Below the pieces are notes generated by a model that saw only the letters and a list, made by a program, of their open reading frames with translations, ran no database searches and was not told the origin of the DNA. 64,000 nt of DNA, from the NCBI GenBank assembly GCA_032718565.1, contig JAVGVS010000727.1, forward strand, positions 1-64,000, in the 5' to 3' direction. Numbering within the stretch: the stretch's first letter is position 1; each line of letters starts with the position of its first letter. Below are positions 25,301-38,500 of the stretch, one piece after another. A program made the position numbers and the translations under genes. This stretch comes from Distichodus sexfasciatus (Eukaryota; Chordata; Actinopteri; Characiformes; Distichodontidae).

Positions 25301-26563
25301 ATAGAATGTTCTTCCACTGACTTCAGAGTAACAAGTAACAAGAGCCTTCATATAAATATAGTGGAGTCGCAAGTAGAATATGGACCGACAGTTTACATAT
25401 CCTAAATACATACACATATTTTGAAGTGAATGTACTTGAAACAGTGTGTGACTGTGAGTGTGATTGTGTGAGTGTGTGCCCGGGGTTGTTCCCTGCCTTG
25501 CACCTGTAAGTTCCTAGGATAGGCTCCGGTCCCCCCACGACCCCAGTTGGAATTCAGCGGTTCAGATAATGAACGAATGAAAGTACTTAAAGACTTTCAG
25601 TACAGTACTCATGTATTCCTTCCTTACTGTCCACCTCTGGCAGACCTCAACCCTCTTTAGAAAGCTATCTTTCTGACCGCTCTTCTCAGCCAATGCTTTG
25701 ATCTTAGATGAATAATCCAGCATTAACCCTCGTGTTGGTCAGTGTCTGTTTCCTTTGCAACACCATCTCCATACCATCGGTTCACACTGGACAGGTCATT
25801 TCACCAAGCTCTGTGTCTCACGTGTTACCATTATGGCAGTGTCCAGATAGACAGAACCACAGCGGTGCTGTTGTAACATTACCACGACACCTGTAGCAGT
25901 GAGGACGAGCCTGACACTCAGCCTCTAACGAGCAGCTTGAGACAGGGTTTGATGAAGTAGACTAAGACCGAAGGGAGAGAGAGATCAGATAAAGGTGGAG
26001 AACTTCCTGCACGTGCTGAGCATTATGCATGATGAATGTAACATTATTATTATTTTATTTGGACTTTTTTCATTTCATTATAAATGCACTGTTCTTTATT
26101 AACCACATTTGGTTTGTGTGGAAAGAGAAAAGAGACAGTTTTTAGAGGATATGCTACACTGAGGTGGAGATTTTTAGATGTTCAAAATCTGAAATTCCAA
26201 AATGTAACTCTTGTATTGGAATTTGTAAACACTGATCATAAATCATAACTAATCCCTTTAGAGGAAACCCATAAAACACATTCAGATTAGCCATGAACAA
26301 TTTAATCACTTTCTGATTCATAATGAAACGTACATTCTCTATATTTCATACTACCAGGTCCCACATCACTACTGCAGATAGAACTAGATAACAAGGTTAG
26401 GGTTAGGGGTGTGTTTGCTCTCATTAACAGTTTTGCCCTTGTGCCTCAGAGAACGTAGGCCGCTTAGTTACGCCTGCTAAAAAACTGGAGGACACACTGC
26501 GTCTGGCTGAGCTGGTCATCGAGGTGCTGCAACAAAATGAGGAACACCACGCTGAGGTGAGCA

Positions 26564-26598
<35 letters not shown>

Positions 26599-29500
26599 GT
26601 TAAATGCTACACAAGCATCTGACAATGTTTTATTCTTCTCTAACAATCTGAGTTCAGTTCCCAGCAAGGCTATATGGAAGGGATTGACCATGTTTCTCTC
26701 CATTACTAACAGGCTGCTGGTTCTGGTTCAGGAGAGCAGTTGGTACAGTACTGTAGCTCATTTTTTACCACCACCATACCAGACCACACCCCCTTAAACG
26801 CACTCTGCCCCTCCTTAACCGCTACACACTTCACCGCCACTAGGGCAGAAAACCTCATGCAGAATTATAGAGATAGTGATGGTGATTATAGAGATGTGTG
26901 ACTAAAACCTTGTGTTGGTAATTTGAAAAGTGGAGGTTCAAATCCCAGGCCCCTGAGTGAAACCCTTAACCCCAAAGTGTCTCTGTAATTGGGAAATGGA
27001 CATTGCTGTGCGGGTGAGACAGAGAACGGGGGAGAAAAATAAGGAACAAATGGCGTTCTCCAAAAAATGAGAAGTGGACGGTGAGAATCAATATATGTTC
27101 AGTTCTGTCATGTATCAATAAATATAGTTAAAGTTTTTGAATTGTACTGAATTGAATTGATTGACAGTCCGGTATTGATTACAGGCAATTTTGATACAAC
27201 AAATAAGGTGCTTAGATATATACGTCACACTAAAAAGGTAGACATTATGATCTTCCAGGCCTTTGCTTCAAGAAATTTGCTCTAACTGGACCTTTTAAAC
27301 TTTAGCTGAATACCCCTGGTCTACACCATACACAGAGTGATGCCCACACCCTAATTACATGGACAGTGTCCCTGAAGCTTCTTGGTTAAGGGTCTTGCTC
27401 TTGGTTCAGAAGCAAGCATCTCATCACTAGAACACCTCCATCCCCATACTGCTGCATGCAATGTTCCTGTTGGCTTGGGAGCCTTTTTTAAAGGAGGAAA
27501 CTGTTCTTCTCTTGTTATGTTGAACAGATGCACAAATGCATTTGAGGGGTGTTACATTCAGTCTCCAGGAAGCAATTTTGGAACAGCACAAGCAAGTGCT
27601 GGGTTTGCTCGTAATCATCACTAACCGCATGCCGCTCCCTGTTTGGTTCAGGATCGTAAAAGAGTGAAATAGCGGGGGGAAAAAATCCAATAAGATCATT
27701 AGCTTGTCGTGAATTGAAAAGCTGATCAGTGGTCTGACGTAACCTTCACTGTGTTCTCTCGCTGTTTGTCGCGTTGCTGGGACCATGCAAAAGGGTAAAG
27801 AGGTATGTGAAAAGGTCTGAAAGAAGCCCCCCCACCCTCCTGCCCCCCTTCACCAAAACCACCCTCCCACTTCCCCCATTTTCTTTGCATGTCCACCAAC
27901 CCCCTAACCCGAGAAGGACGGCTTGTACCTGCTGCTCCCCAACTCTCCTCTCGCTGGATTTCCCACTCGGCATTAAAACAAACCGTTTGTGTTTGGACAC
28001 AAGGGTCGGACGGACAGACGGATGGATGTACACGGAAAATGAAGCCCTGCTCATTTTCGCCACCATCACTGGCCCCCTGCACAGACCCCACCCACGCCCT
28101 GCAGAACCCCTCACTCCTTGCTTCAGAGTAGAACTACCAGTGTTGAATTATCTCCCTGTTATTGATCAATCTAACACTGCGAATTTTACAGTGACAAATT
28201 GCTCCAGCCTGGTCTAGTCATACAGCAGAGACTGGTGCTAGCCACAAGGCACAGAGGGGCTGTTATATTCATTTCCTGCTATGCACAGTTACATGTTGGA
28301 AATAAACCTGTTTTGCAGATGACCCCTTTAAAGGATTGGTTCATATTTTATTGAAACCCTGTTAGTTGGGTGCTCTTGCTTTCATTTTTTGATTGAAGTG
28401 TTGTTAATGTTTAGGATTTTGGAGAGACTTGCCAACACCATCTGCAGCTTCTGATTATCCTACTTAAACCTGTACGAGAAAAAAGTGAATTAAATAGTAT
28501 TTAATTCTGTAATTTGGTTAATAATAAGGAGGAAGGTTGGGCTTTATTATGCCAAGGCCAGCAAGTAGGTATTACAAATATGAATTTAACAGAAAAATCC
28601 TCAAAATCAAAGTAAACTTTATCATCATCTCAGCTATATACAGGCACAGAGAGATGAGACTATATGGCTCCAGTTTCTACAGAGTACAAAAAAGAACAAA
28701 TAAGGCACATAGAATAAGCAATATATAAATATAATATAAAATATCAACTTTAAACTAGAGGTGGAAAAGGAGACTGTGCAATTTTAGTTACATGTATTCA
28801 ATCTATAGTCATGGTTCTGGAATTTTCTTTTTGCATTGAGTGTGCATAAGATCTGCAGCAGTTCAATATGAAAATTCTAAACAGACAATATATTAAAAAA
28901 CAGGAATCCGCGGCCCTGTTTACACATAGCCGGGTATCTGGGAAAACGATGATATATCCATGCGTTTTATGCCTTCCCATTTACACAAAAACGCAGGTTG
29001 AATTCACACTGAAAATGAATATTTCTGAAAACTCCGCCAAAGTGGAGATTTTGGAAAACTCTGTTCTCATGACTACAGGTAGACAGAGAAATGTTTTCAA
29101 ACCTCACAGTATGCAATAGAAAATGCATATACTTGGCTGGATCGTTATAGAGTGGTCAAGTCAAGCCCCTTCCCCTAGACCCTCATGGGACCTAACATCG
29201 GAATCATTTTGAATGGGAGCCAACGGACAGATAAAATGATTCTTTTCTGGTCTGCCCATATGAGCCTTGGAATTACATCGCTTTGTAACTTTTAAAATTA
29301 CAGCATTGTTAAAGTTTGTAACTCTAATGACTACAAGCTCATCAGTCGCTACATGACGTCACTACAGCTTCCCTGTACATGTCAGCCCGAACACAGATCA
29401 CGATCTCAAGATGCCGGTGTGCTTTGTTCCCGAGTATCACCATACGAGCGCACCTGAAGAGTGAGACAGCCATGTTCCATAGGTTTTTTTGTTGCTGTGT

Positions 29501-32500
29501 ATAATAGAAATAACCATTTCTGTAAATACCGGCCATGTGTAAACGTGTTCCCAAGAGGAGTTCAATAGAATGTGTGCAAACTGTCATAACAGTTAGAGGA
29601 GAAAAAACTACAACCAGTAGTATGTAGCTGAGAACTACAAGTGCTTAAAAAGGGACCTTTACTTTATACCCTCTTATGGCACTTCTACTCATGTAGTATC
29701 TACAGATGAGTCTGCAAGTCCAACAGTTGACAAAAGTCTTATTCCAAAATATAATTACATTTTATAAATATAAGCACTTTTAACAGCTTTTTGAATAAAA
29801 AAACAATGCAGTCAGAACCAATCCCCTTACAGCCCCCCTGCATTAATAACTCACATCTCAGAACATGTTTTTGTGAGACATGCACACGAGTCCGAGAGTT
29901 CTCATCAGCAACACAGCCTGGCAAACCAGAGCAGACCTCAAGGTAGAGATGATGGTGTGAAGCTACTGGCTTGAGCTTGAGGTTCCAAGTGTTGAGAATT
30001 CAAGTTTCTTCTATACCTTCTTAGGGAATTTAGAGTCGAGGCAGAAGGTGCTGGGTGCATGTAGATAGTAGTGCATCTCAAAAAACGGAGGATCATGAAA
30101 AAGATCGGTTGTTCTCAGAATTTAAAGGTAAACCTTCATATGTGCTGTACTGATTACAGGAAGTGGAATATTTTAAGCTTTTGTTTTACAGATAGTGATT
30201 ACATTACGGACTGCGAGAATCAGGTTATATATCTCAAATTATTAGGAATATTATCTATTTATCCAAACAAGTTTCCAGTATACACTTACTTTGATAGAGT
30301 TCGATTTCTGGAGTTCTGGATTAAATGAGATTCTGGATTTCTCTGATTCTCAACTACAGTCAGTAAATATTAAGATTTTATGTTGAATAACTGTAGCACA
30401 AATGAAGGTTTATCATTTTTAAATTAAATTATGAAAACAAATGATTGTTTTTATGATATTCTAACTTTTTGAGATGCACTAGGCATGGCAATGTTCATAT
30501 CAGTGAAGTGTGTGATTGAGTGTGTGTGAGAGTGTGTGTGTGTGGTGAATGCCGTAGCACTGCAGCTTTATCTACCTGATATTTGCAAACTGTATGAGAG
30601 GAAGCTGGAAAGCTGTCGTCTCGCAGATGCTGGAACCAGACGGGAGATCTCACTGTCTCTCTCTCTCTCTACTTAACCAACACACAAAGTGTGTGGAGTG
30701 TGGAGTGTGTGGAGTGTGTGTGTGGAGGTGTGTGAGGTGTGGAGGTGTGTGGTGTGTGTGGGAGCCTGATACCCTGTTAATGCTGGAGCTGTGAGCGCCC
30801 ACAGGACTATGAGGAGCGACTGAAGTGAGGTGTAAAAGCATATTAATTGAGGAGCTTTTTATAGACTTATAGAGTGTCAAGCCTCAGAGATGAGACGAAA
30901 TCACAAAAATTTTAAAAATGATTTGATCAATAAGCAGCAATTGTTAGCATCATGTTTCATGTGCAATTTTATGAGTTTTCAGTGTCAGTTTTTGAACTGA
31001 AGATGGAAGATTGACTTTTAACTGTAACCTGTAACTATGTTTAGTTTTATTTAAAAGTAAATGTCTTTATTAGACCACATATATTAACACACTCATTCAT
31101 CAGGGCTCTGTATTCGGCCCTCCCCTGTTTTCCTCTCTATAGCCTTTTACCCATAATGTAAAACATTTCCATCTGCATGATGCTATATCTGATTTATCTG
31201 TAAGATGTTGATATTACTGGAAACAACCACAATATACGTTTGTTGTTTAATTTTGCACATTTCAATACACAAAGTTCCTGTGTGGTGTTTTAAAATTTTC
31301 ACTCTTTTAAACACGGCTGTAGTATAACTTAATGTAATTTGCCATTCAATATTCTCATTTGTAAATGGACCTGTTCAAGTTGTAACATTGAAAAACCTTT
31401 TGAAAGTTTCTGAAATTTACATATATTACTGTTTTAGTAGGGCATGTAAGAAGTAAATGTTATCAAGTAAATGTACAGTACTGTGTAAAGCCAGAGGTGG
31501 GTGTGAAAACATGCTGTGAAGTAAGAGGTTTCACAGACATAACATACTAGACCCTCCACGCAAAACTAGTCGCTTTGTCGTGAACGGAGGTTTCGAGAAA
31601 ACGAAAGTGTTTATGTTATGGGGTAAATAAGCTTGATTTTTTGTTTTTAGTGTTTTGAAACCTAATTTAAATCAGTAGTGTGATGACACTTTGTCTTCAA
31701 ATCAATATCAGTTGTTCTACATCCATGGAGCTGTTGGTAGTGTAACTGTTGGTAAGGGAGTTGGCCCCGTCATCAGAAGGCTACCGGATCAAGTCCCAGA
31801 TCAGTAAATGTACCACTGAGGTACTCATGAGCAAGGTACCATCTCCAAGCACTGCTGTCCACTGTCCACTGCTCCTTTACTGATGGGTCAAATCCCAAAA
31901 GCTCACACATGGTTGTGGTAGTGTGTGCTAGTGGGTTACAATCAGAAATAACCACTTAATTCATGTATAAGTCCTGATCTCAATGTGTAGATGGAGGGTA
32001 TTTCCTGAAGAGACAGAAGGATTTGAGGCAGTTTAATGTCCACCTGAGATTAGTGCTTAGCCTCCATAAGGTTTAAACAAGGATCTGCTGAGCTTCCACC
32101 ACAACCTAATATGCAGGTAGACCCAGAAGAACTGATGCTGCCAGTTCATTTAGATTGTTTCTGTTCATTTGTATTGTTCATTGATAAAATAAAACCACCA
32201 CTTCTTGCTTGAAAGTATTTCTACTTTACAGCTCTTTTTTTCACACCTGCCTGAAACTCCTGCACAGTGTGTTCACATGACTTATTGATCAGATCATTTT
32301 TGTAAACATGTTCTGTGTGGTTGTTCCCTCGTTGACGTGTTGTGTTGCTGTGCAGGCATTTGCGTGGTGGTCAGACCTGATGGTGGAACATGCCGAGACC
32401 TTCCTGTCACTGTACGCGGTGGACATGGATGCGGCGCTGGAGGTGCAGCCACCGGACAGCTGGGACAGCTTCCCTCTCTTCCAGCTGCTCAACGACTACC

Positions 32501-35500
32501 TTCGTCTCGACTGTGAGCAACACACACACCTTCAAACTCCACACTTCATTCACTTTTAATACTGTTTGCAGATGGTGATTACCATTGCATCACAGCACGC
32601 TCTTGGCGGCTGCAAGAAGGAGTCAGAGGATGGATTTTTATAGTATTTGCAGATGCTTCACTCCTTTATCCAGCACAACTTTCATATTCATATTCCAGGG
32701 ACAGCTTCCGTCAGAGCAATGTGTGTTTAAAGGTGGTGGTAGTTCTGGATATAGGATTCAAACCCATGACCCCTTGGTCCAGAGCCAAATGTCCTAATGA
32801 CTAGACCACCATGTTTATAATATTTATAATATCCAGTAACAGCATGTGTAATAATGTTGGGCCTGTGGAGGGGTTGTGGACATGTTGAAGGGGGGCTGGT
32901 GGAGGTCTGCAGGGCGCTCCTGATTATGCCAGCTACGGAAGAGGAAAGCAGAGGAAAAGGCCCCTGACTGCAGAATAAAGACACTTACCACTGCAGCGTG
33001 ATGGCTAATGACCCCGCTGCATTCTTCACCCAGCGTGAGGTGTTGTTGTCTGTTACCTGCTCCCCAGGGTTACATTCAGACGAAAAACAGAGCGAGAGGG
33101 GATCGATTCTCTTCCTGTTGTTTACAATGCCATAATGAACCAGTTAAAGGACAGCTTGTGCATTTACATTTTTCAGCATTGGGCATCACAGTGGCACAGT
33201 GGTTAGAACTGTTGCCTCAGCAGAAGGTGCTGTCCATCCCCCTGTGGCCGGGGCCGTGAGTCACAGGCCTGTCCAGTCCATGCAACCCCTGATAGGCTTA
33301 AGCACAGGGCAGCTGGTAGTGTAACGATTAGGGCATTCTTATCCAGGATCGGACGGTTGCCGAGCCAGAATAGAACCCACAACCCTGGCGGTCCAGAGAT
33401 TTACTCTGAACACAGTGAACTGTGCAATTTCACATTTAGGATTGAAAATGTCAGGCATTAAAAAGATGAACACAGATCAAATTAGCCACTCTGATCACAT
33501 ACATATTCAATAAAATGTTCTGTACCTTTAAATGCATGCACACAGTGGAGTTGCGACACTGCATCTGGCCATTCCACTCGGAAGGTCACTGTGTGTATAT
33601 TAGCCGTTAGCGCCAAGCTCAGCGTACGTGCTGTGAATTAGCCCCAGCAGCAGACAGGCGCTAAAAGAGGAGGCCGCGCGGCCGCTAATGAGACTAAAGC
33701 GAGGCGGCGCCGAGGGCCTGGGGGCCCCTGATCAGGGCCGCTGCAGGACTCAAACACACAGCCAAGGGACAACCAGCGCCACTAAGTGGCTACTAATCAC
33801 ACAGGCAAACAAACAGCAGCCTACTCAGCAGTGATCGACCGGATCAGCGGAAAAGACTAGCGCTGAGAGAGACAACGCTGGAGGCCGTTCACCACAAACA
33901 CTACAAATAAACATCCTCCATCCTCCACAGCTCTCAGACACTCTACATCCAGTTCATCCAGTTATAAAAACCAACCAGTACTGTGTTAAATATCACATAA
34001 AAGATTATCAATCATATCCAGTGTTGCGGCAAGCCAGTTTATGCTGTTGAATATCCTCCAAGCTGCTGGTGATTAACAGTGTGTAAGCTCCACTACAAGC
34101 TGCTGTTGTAATATAGTAGTTACTACACTACAAGCTACAGAGTAAAGTAGTAACTACATCCAAGCTGCTTCATCCAGTAACACTGAGGAGTTGTGCTGGA
34201 GGAGACTCTTAAAGAGAAGGAAAATCCACATTGTTTAACGGTGTCATGTTGATCCACAGTCAGGTCATGATGGTGTTCTGGAGGTAGAGAGTGTTGTGAT
34301 CTTCAGCTTGTGGAAGTTCTGTCCATTTGGTCTTTCAGAGTCAGACATTCTGATAAACACACACATGGATTCTTGCTTCAACATTGGCCAAGGTGGACTC
34401 CATCCTCCAACTCCACCTGGCAGCTGCCAAGCGCACACTGTGATGCAATCAGGACACGGTAGATGATTGGACACCACTTCTTCACCAACCACAAACGGCT
34501 GTAGTTAGAAAATGAGAAAAATGATATTTTGTGGCCCACGTTTTGACATCACCTTGCTCTTTATTCAGTGGAATTGTGGACTGGTTCCCAGCTTCAGCAC
34601 CGGTTAGGGTTTGAGAGGAATAAGAGGACATCAACCCCCTCTAATGTGCTGTAAGGTTTTATTTCTCCTCTGCCCAGATAACCTGTGTAACGGCAAGTTC
34701 CATAAGCACCTGCAGGACCTGTACGCCCCGCTGGTGGTGCGCTACGTCGACCTGATGGAGTCATCCATCGCTCAGTCCATACACAGAGGCTTTGAGCGGG
34801 AGTCCTGGGAACCTGTCAAGTATGTCCTTCTTCCTCCTCCTCTTCTTCATCATCCAAACTTCCCTTCAGCTTTAGAGATGCTCTGCTTTTTACTTTTAGA
34901 TTTACATATAGGGCATTTAGCAGGCGCTCTTACCCAGAGTGACTTCTGTACTCTGTATTTCTTCCTGCAGCAACTTTGGCTTAAGGGTCTTGCTCAGGAA
35001 CACAGTGGTGGTAGTGCTGGAGGTAGGATTTGAACCCATGACCTCTTGGTCCGGAGGGAAAATAAACCAGCACTTCAGCTTTTCAACCAGCTTGTAAAAG
35101 TCAGATCACCATATAGAAAATATTCACATCAATTAGATATGATTCAAATACGTTTTCATGCAAGATCAATATAAGACAGCAACATGTACAATACATATAA
35201 AAATCTGTGTATTATTGATGACATATTTGTTGCACATGCACGTATAGTACATACAGATATTGGAGACGTTTTATTGTATTCATACAAACACAAAAATCCC
35301 ATTATATATGTGGAGGTTAGCATATAATAAACACACTAAAATTGCACTTTTTAAAAACACTCACATGTGCTATACACAAACAATGCTCATATGTGACCCT
35401 CCGCGGCAAAACCAGTCGCTTGTCGCAATGGAGGTTTCCAAGAAAAACGAGCGTTTATGTTGCGTGGGGTAAAATTTTGGATTTTTTGTTGTTAGTGTTT

Positions 35501-38500
35501 TGAAACAGTGGAAGGTCTATACTGTACTGTTGTGAATAAATTTCACTGAAAAACTTACCCTTTCCATCCTAAAAACGTGACTTTCTTGAGGTGAGGAATT
35601 CAATTCCAGCAGAATGTTAAAAGTTTCTGTTTTGACCGCTCTACTTCAATATTTACGGTAAATCCACTGGTTGACTAGCGTGAAGATATTTCTCCGGAAT
35701 CCATCTCCGTCTCCCGAGTTCAGTTAACCTAACGCAGGTAGGCTATCCGTGTGGCTGTGAATGCAGCGTAGGCTAGCGTAAATGCAAACGTAGCCGCGAC
35801 CGCACCAAGCGTCTGTGAGTGCTACGGCGATAGTCAACTTCGACGGCAGATTTCTCCGTTTCTCACTTGGCGTGACAGGAGAAACCCGACTCCTTTGAAT
35901 GTTGATATCTCAGTCGTATGTCGTCCCATTCATTCCATATAGGTATCGTTTTGAAGCTTGATTTATGCCCTTTCATGAAAACATAACTCAATTTTGAAAA
36001 TTTGCGACAAGCGACTGGTTTTGCCGTGGAGGGTCACATATAACTTAGAAAAGGAAATAGTTGAATAACTGCTACATGTGGGTGAATGAATTATCTCAAA
36101 TATCATTAAAAAAATTAAGTTTCAAGTGTAGATTTAAAAAGAGAGATATTAAGCCTCTGTTGTTAAGTTCATATATTAAATATTACACATTAGATTTATT
36201 TCATTTAAATTAATGAAATTATTACTTTATAAATCATCTTCATTAATTAGTCTTCATGTTTATCCGCCATGTTTTTTGCTGCATCGATGATTATCATGTG
36301 TGTCCAACACTGTACTGCTCATTATCACGTTAACGAGTTTGAGTAATTTCACTCTGATCATGTGCTTTATCTCCTCTGTTCATGCGCTTGTTTCTGTTCT
36401 CTCTTTTTCTCTCATTCACATTGTAGTGTCTCTTTCTGCTCTGTCTTTTCTTTTGTCCTCTTTGCAGGAGTTTAACGAGTAATCTGCCTAGTGTCAGCCT
36501 CCCAAATGTCAACCTCCAAATGCCCAAAGTTCCAAATCTGCCGGTGTCAGTTAGTCTGCCGCCAGTGCCAATGCCTAACTGGATGCCAGCCTTATCGGAC
36601 ACAGAGTGTGTACTGAGCCCATATGAGCTTCTGACTCATGCCAGCGTGGCCTTGGCATCAACACGCCAATCGTCTGCAATCACAGTTATTCATATTCACT
36701 GTAAAAAGGATTTGATCAATTAATCATGTAGACGACTTAAAACAATCATTTACTCAATTTCAACTAAATCTGATCAGTTTCCATGTAAATCAGTTGATGG
36801 AAATAAAAATGTGAAGATTAATTGTAACTAAGCTACATTTAATATTGAATGTGTTAATATTTCATACATAATAACACACTCAACCATCAGGGTTCTATAC
36901 TCGGTCCTCTCCTGTTTCCCTCTCCATAGTTGTTTTAGACACACTGTAAAACATTTCCATCTGGTTTAACTTGGAAATGTAAGTATAAGTAAATGTAAAT
37001 TTTCAAGTAAAATCAACTTTGGTACTTAGTACTTAGTCCTTATTGGGTATGGTACTTAAGTCTAGTTTTATCTTTGTAAGGCTCTCTGTAAGAACTCCCC
37101 GTTTGGTGTTTCACTTACAACTTTACATTAGATAAACGTTATACCTGATTTATCTGTATCTTGTATATTACTAGAAACAGCCACAAATGAATTGCTGTTT
37201 CAATATTGCAAATTTAGTACATAAAGTAACTATGTGGTGTATTAACATATTCACTCTTAAACATAGCCCTAGTTTCCACACTAAAAAAGAACTAATATTG
37301 TTTTAAGTCACAGTAAATGAAAAATGTTAACATGACTTTGATCAAATCAGTTTTGAGTTGAAGTCCAGTTTTTTTAAATTTCAGTATGAATGCTATCATT
37401 CCCACACAGCTGCCAAAACTTGAGTCTCCCCCTGAGCAGCAGAAATGGACAAACCGCTCTGACAGAGTGAAAATGAGACAAAAAAAAATGTATATAGCAC
37501 ATTGACCCAGGTTCAGCACAATTTAATAAGCTGTCAATGCCAAGACCACAGCATGAGAAGCCCCTGCACCGGGGAGAGTGTGGAAAAATGAAAAGCCTCA
37601 TGCGCTCTTCATTTCCACCTTCCAAGCATGTTGAACGGCAGAAAGATACAAAGCAGTAAAAAGAGATTGGTCAGCAGCAGCAGCAGCTCAAAAAGCACAA
37701 CTTCAAAAATGCCTCCAGCAACTTACGGGACAAAGCTTCTGCATCTTTCTGCCATCTCTCTCTCTGTCTCTCTCTCTCTCTCTCTTCCCTCCTTTCATTC
37801 CCTGGTGCTCCAGAAAGACTCTGCTCTTTTTCCTCCTCCGAGCTCCATCTGTCAGGTCTTCCGCACGTCGCTCTAGGCTAGAGATTTCAGGCATACTGGG
37901 GGTGTTACTCAGGGCTCTGTATTTGGCTCTCTCTATATGACGAGCGAATGAAGGGAAGTGAATAAATAAATCTTCAGTGCAGCAGGAAGCAGGCATCCCC
38001 GGGTTCATGTATCAATTCTTGTACATATGCAGCACTCATTTCTGGGTCACACCACTCGCATTCTATAGAAAATATATCTTATTTTATTTTTATTTGCACA
38101 GAAAATAAGAAGTCAGTAAACGTCTCATTACTCATTTCTTTATTTTGGAATGGAAACAATTTTGACGTTTTAGTTTTAACGTGAAAACCAGATGAAGGTG
38201 TGATACACAGGTTCGGGGAAGCGTGTTTTTAAGCTTTTGGCATAATCACTAATACAGCGGACAAGTCAGACTAACATGAAGGAGGAATGTGTAACGCCTC
38301 TCCACTCCTGCATCCTCACGCTCACCTCCACTTCTCCTTTCTTTAACCTCTGCTCGCATGACATCTCCTCTCCTCCACCAGCTCTCGTCTGCTCGCTTTA
38401 GCGTTTACCGTCAGCTGATCACCAGTGGGACTGATTCATTTTGAAGTGACTTTACAAAACGACAAGCAGCAGTCGCCTCAATGATGATTAGTAGATGGTA

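Larger units (their letters stand above)
24032..25639. mobile_element. Possible DNA transposon with CAGAGGTGGACA ends, carrying SINEs
   Basis: Left end cagaggtggacaagtag at 24032; right end ctgtccacctctg ending 25639. The two are reverse complements over 12 bases, and this pair of ends is common in fish DNA transposons. Between them lie SINE B (24670-24868, minus; 25028-25200, plus) and a V-SINE tail. No target duplication seen, so the pairing may be coincidental. Confidence 0.4.
19219..26449 (+). other. cadps: Intron 7: contents
   Basis: Holds a CA tract (19297-19313), pyrimidine-rich DNA, a V-SINE (20108-20417), a 1,117-bp hAT-like element (21657-22773), a CT-rich run leading into the candidate 33-nt exon (22955-22987), the minus-strand exon-like frame (23504-23801), and a possible inverted-repeat element (24032-25639) containing SINEs. 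Between 25640 and 26440 nothing is recognised. Confidence 0.65.
26557..32355 (+). other. cadps: Intron 8: contents
   Basis: Holds a CA repeat (26567-26596), SINE B scraps (about 26925-27000 plus, 27380-27440 minus), the candidate 9-nt microexon, GC/C-rich sequence at 27810-28100, a LINE-like tail in reverse (28600-28740), two DNA transposons (28911-29550, 30071-30479), GT-rich minisatellite-like DNA (30680-30765), repeat E (31082-31325), a solo end of the 35393 element (31548-31665) and SINE A (31730-31960). Confidence 0.65.
32513..34677 (+). other. cadps: Intron 9: contents
   Basis: Holds a scrap of repeat F (32572-32630), SINE B minus (32641-32814), a truncated V-SINE (33184-33300) with a SINE A/B hybrid (33308-33420), a GC-rich unique-looking block (33590-33800), and a full repeat F copy (34058-34505). 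Confidence 0.7.
34820..36467 (+). other. cadps: Intron 10: contents
   Basis: Holds SINE B minus (34893-35062), AT-rich DNA with CA-like words, the 645-bp inverted-repeat element (35393-36037), AT-rich sequence, and a long pyrimidine tract before exon 11. Confidence 0.75.

Noticed and set aside
27774..28217. 147-codon + strand frame and overlapping minus-strand frames
   Set aside because: C-rich, low-complexity sequence open in several frames on both strands; no recognisable protein. The only thing kept from here is the 9-nt microexon candidate.
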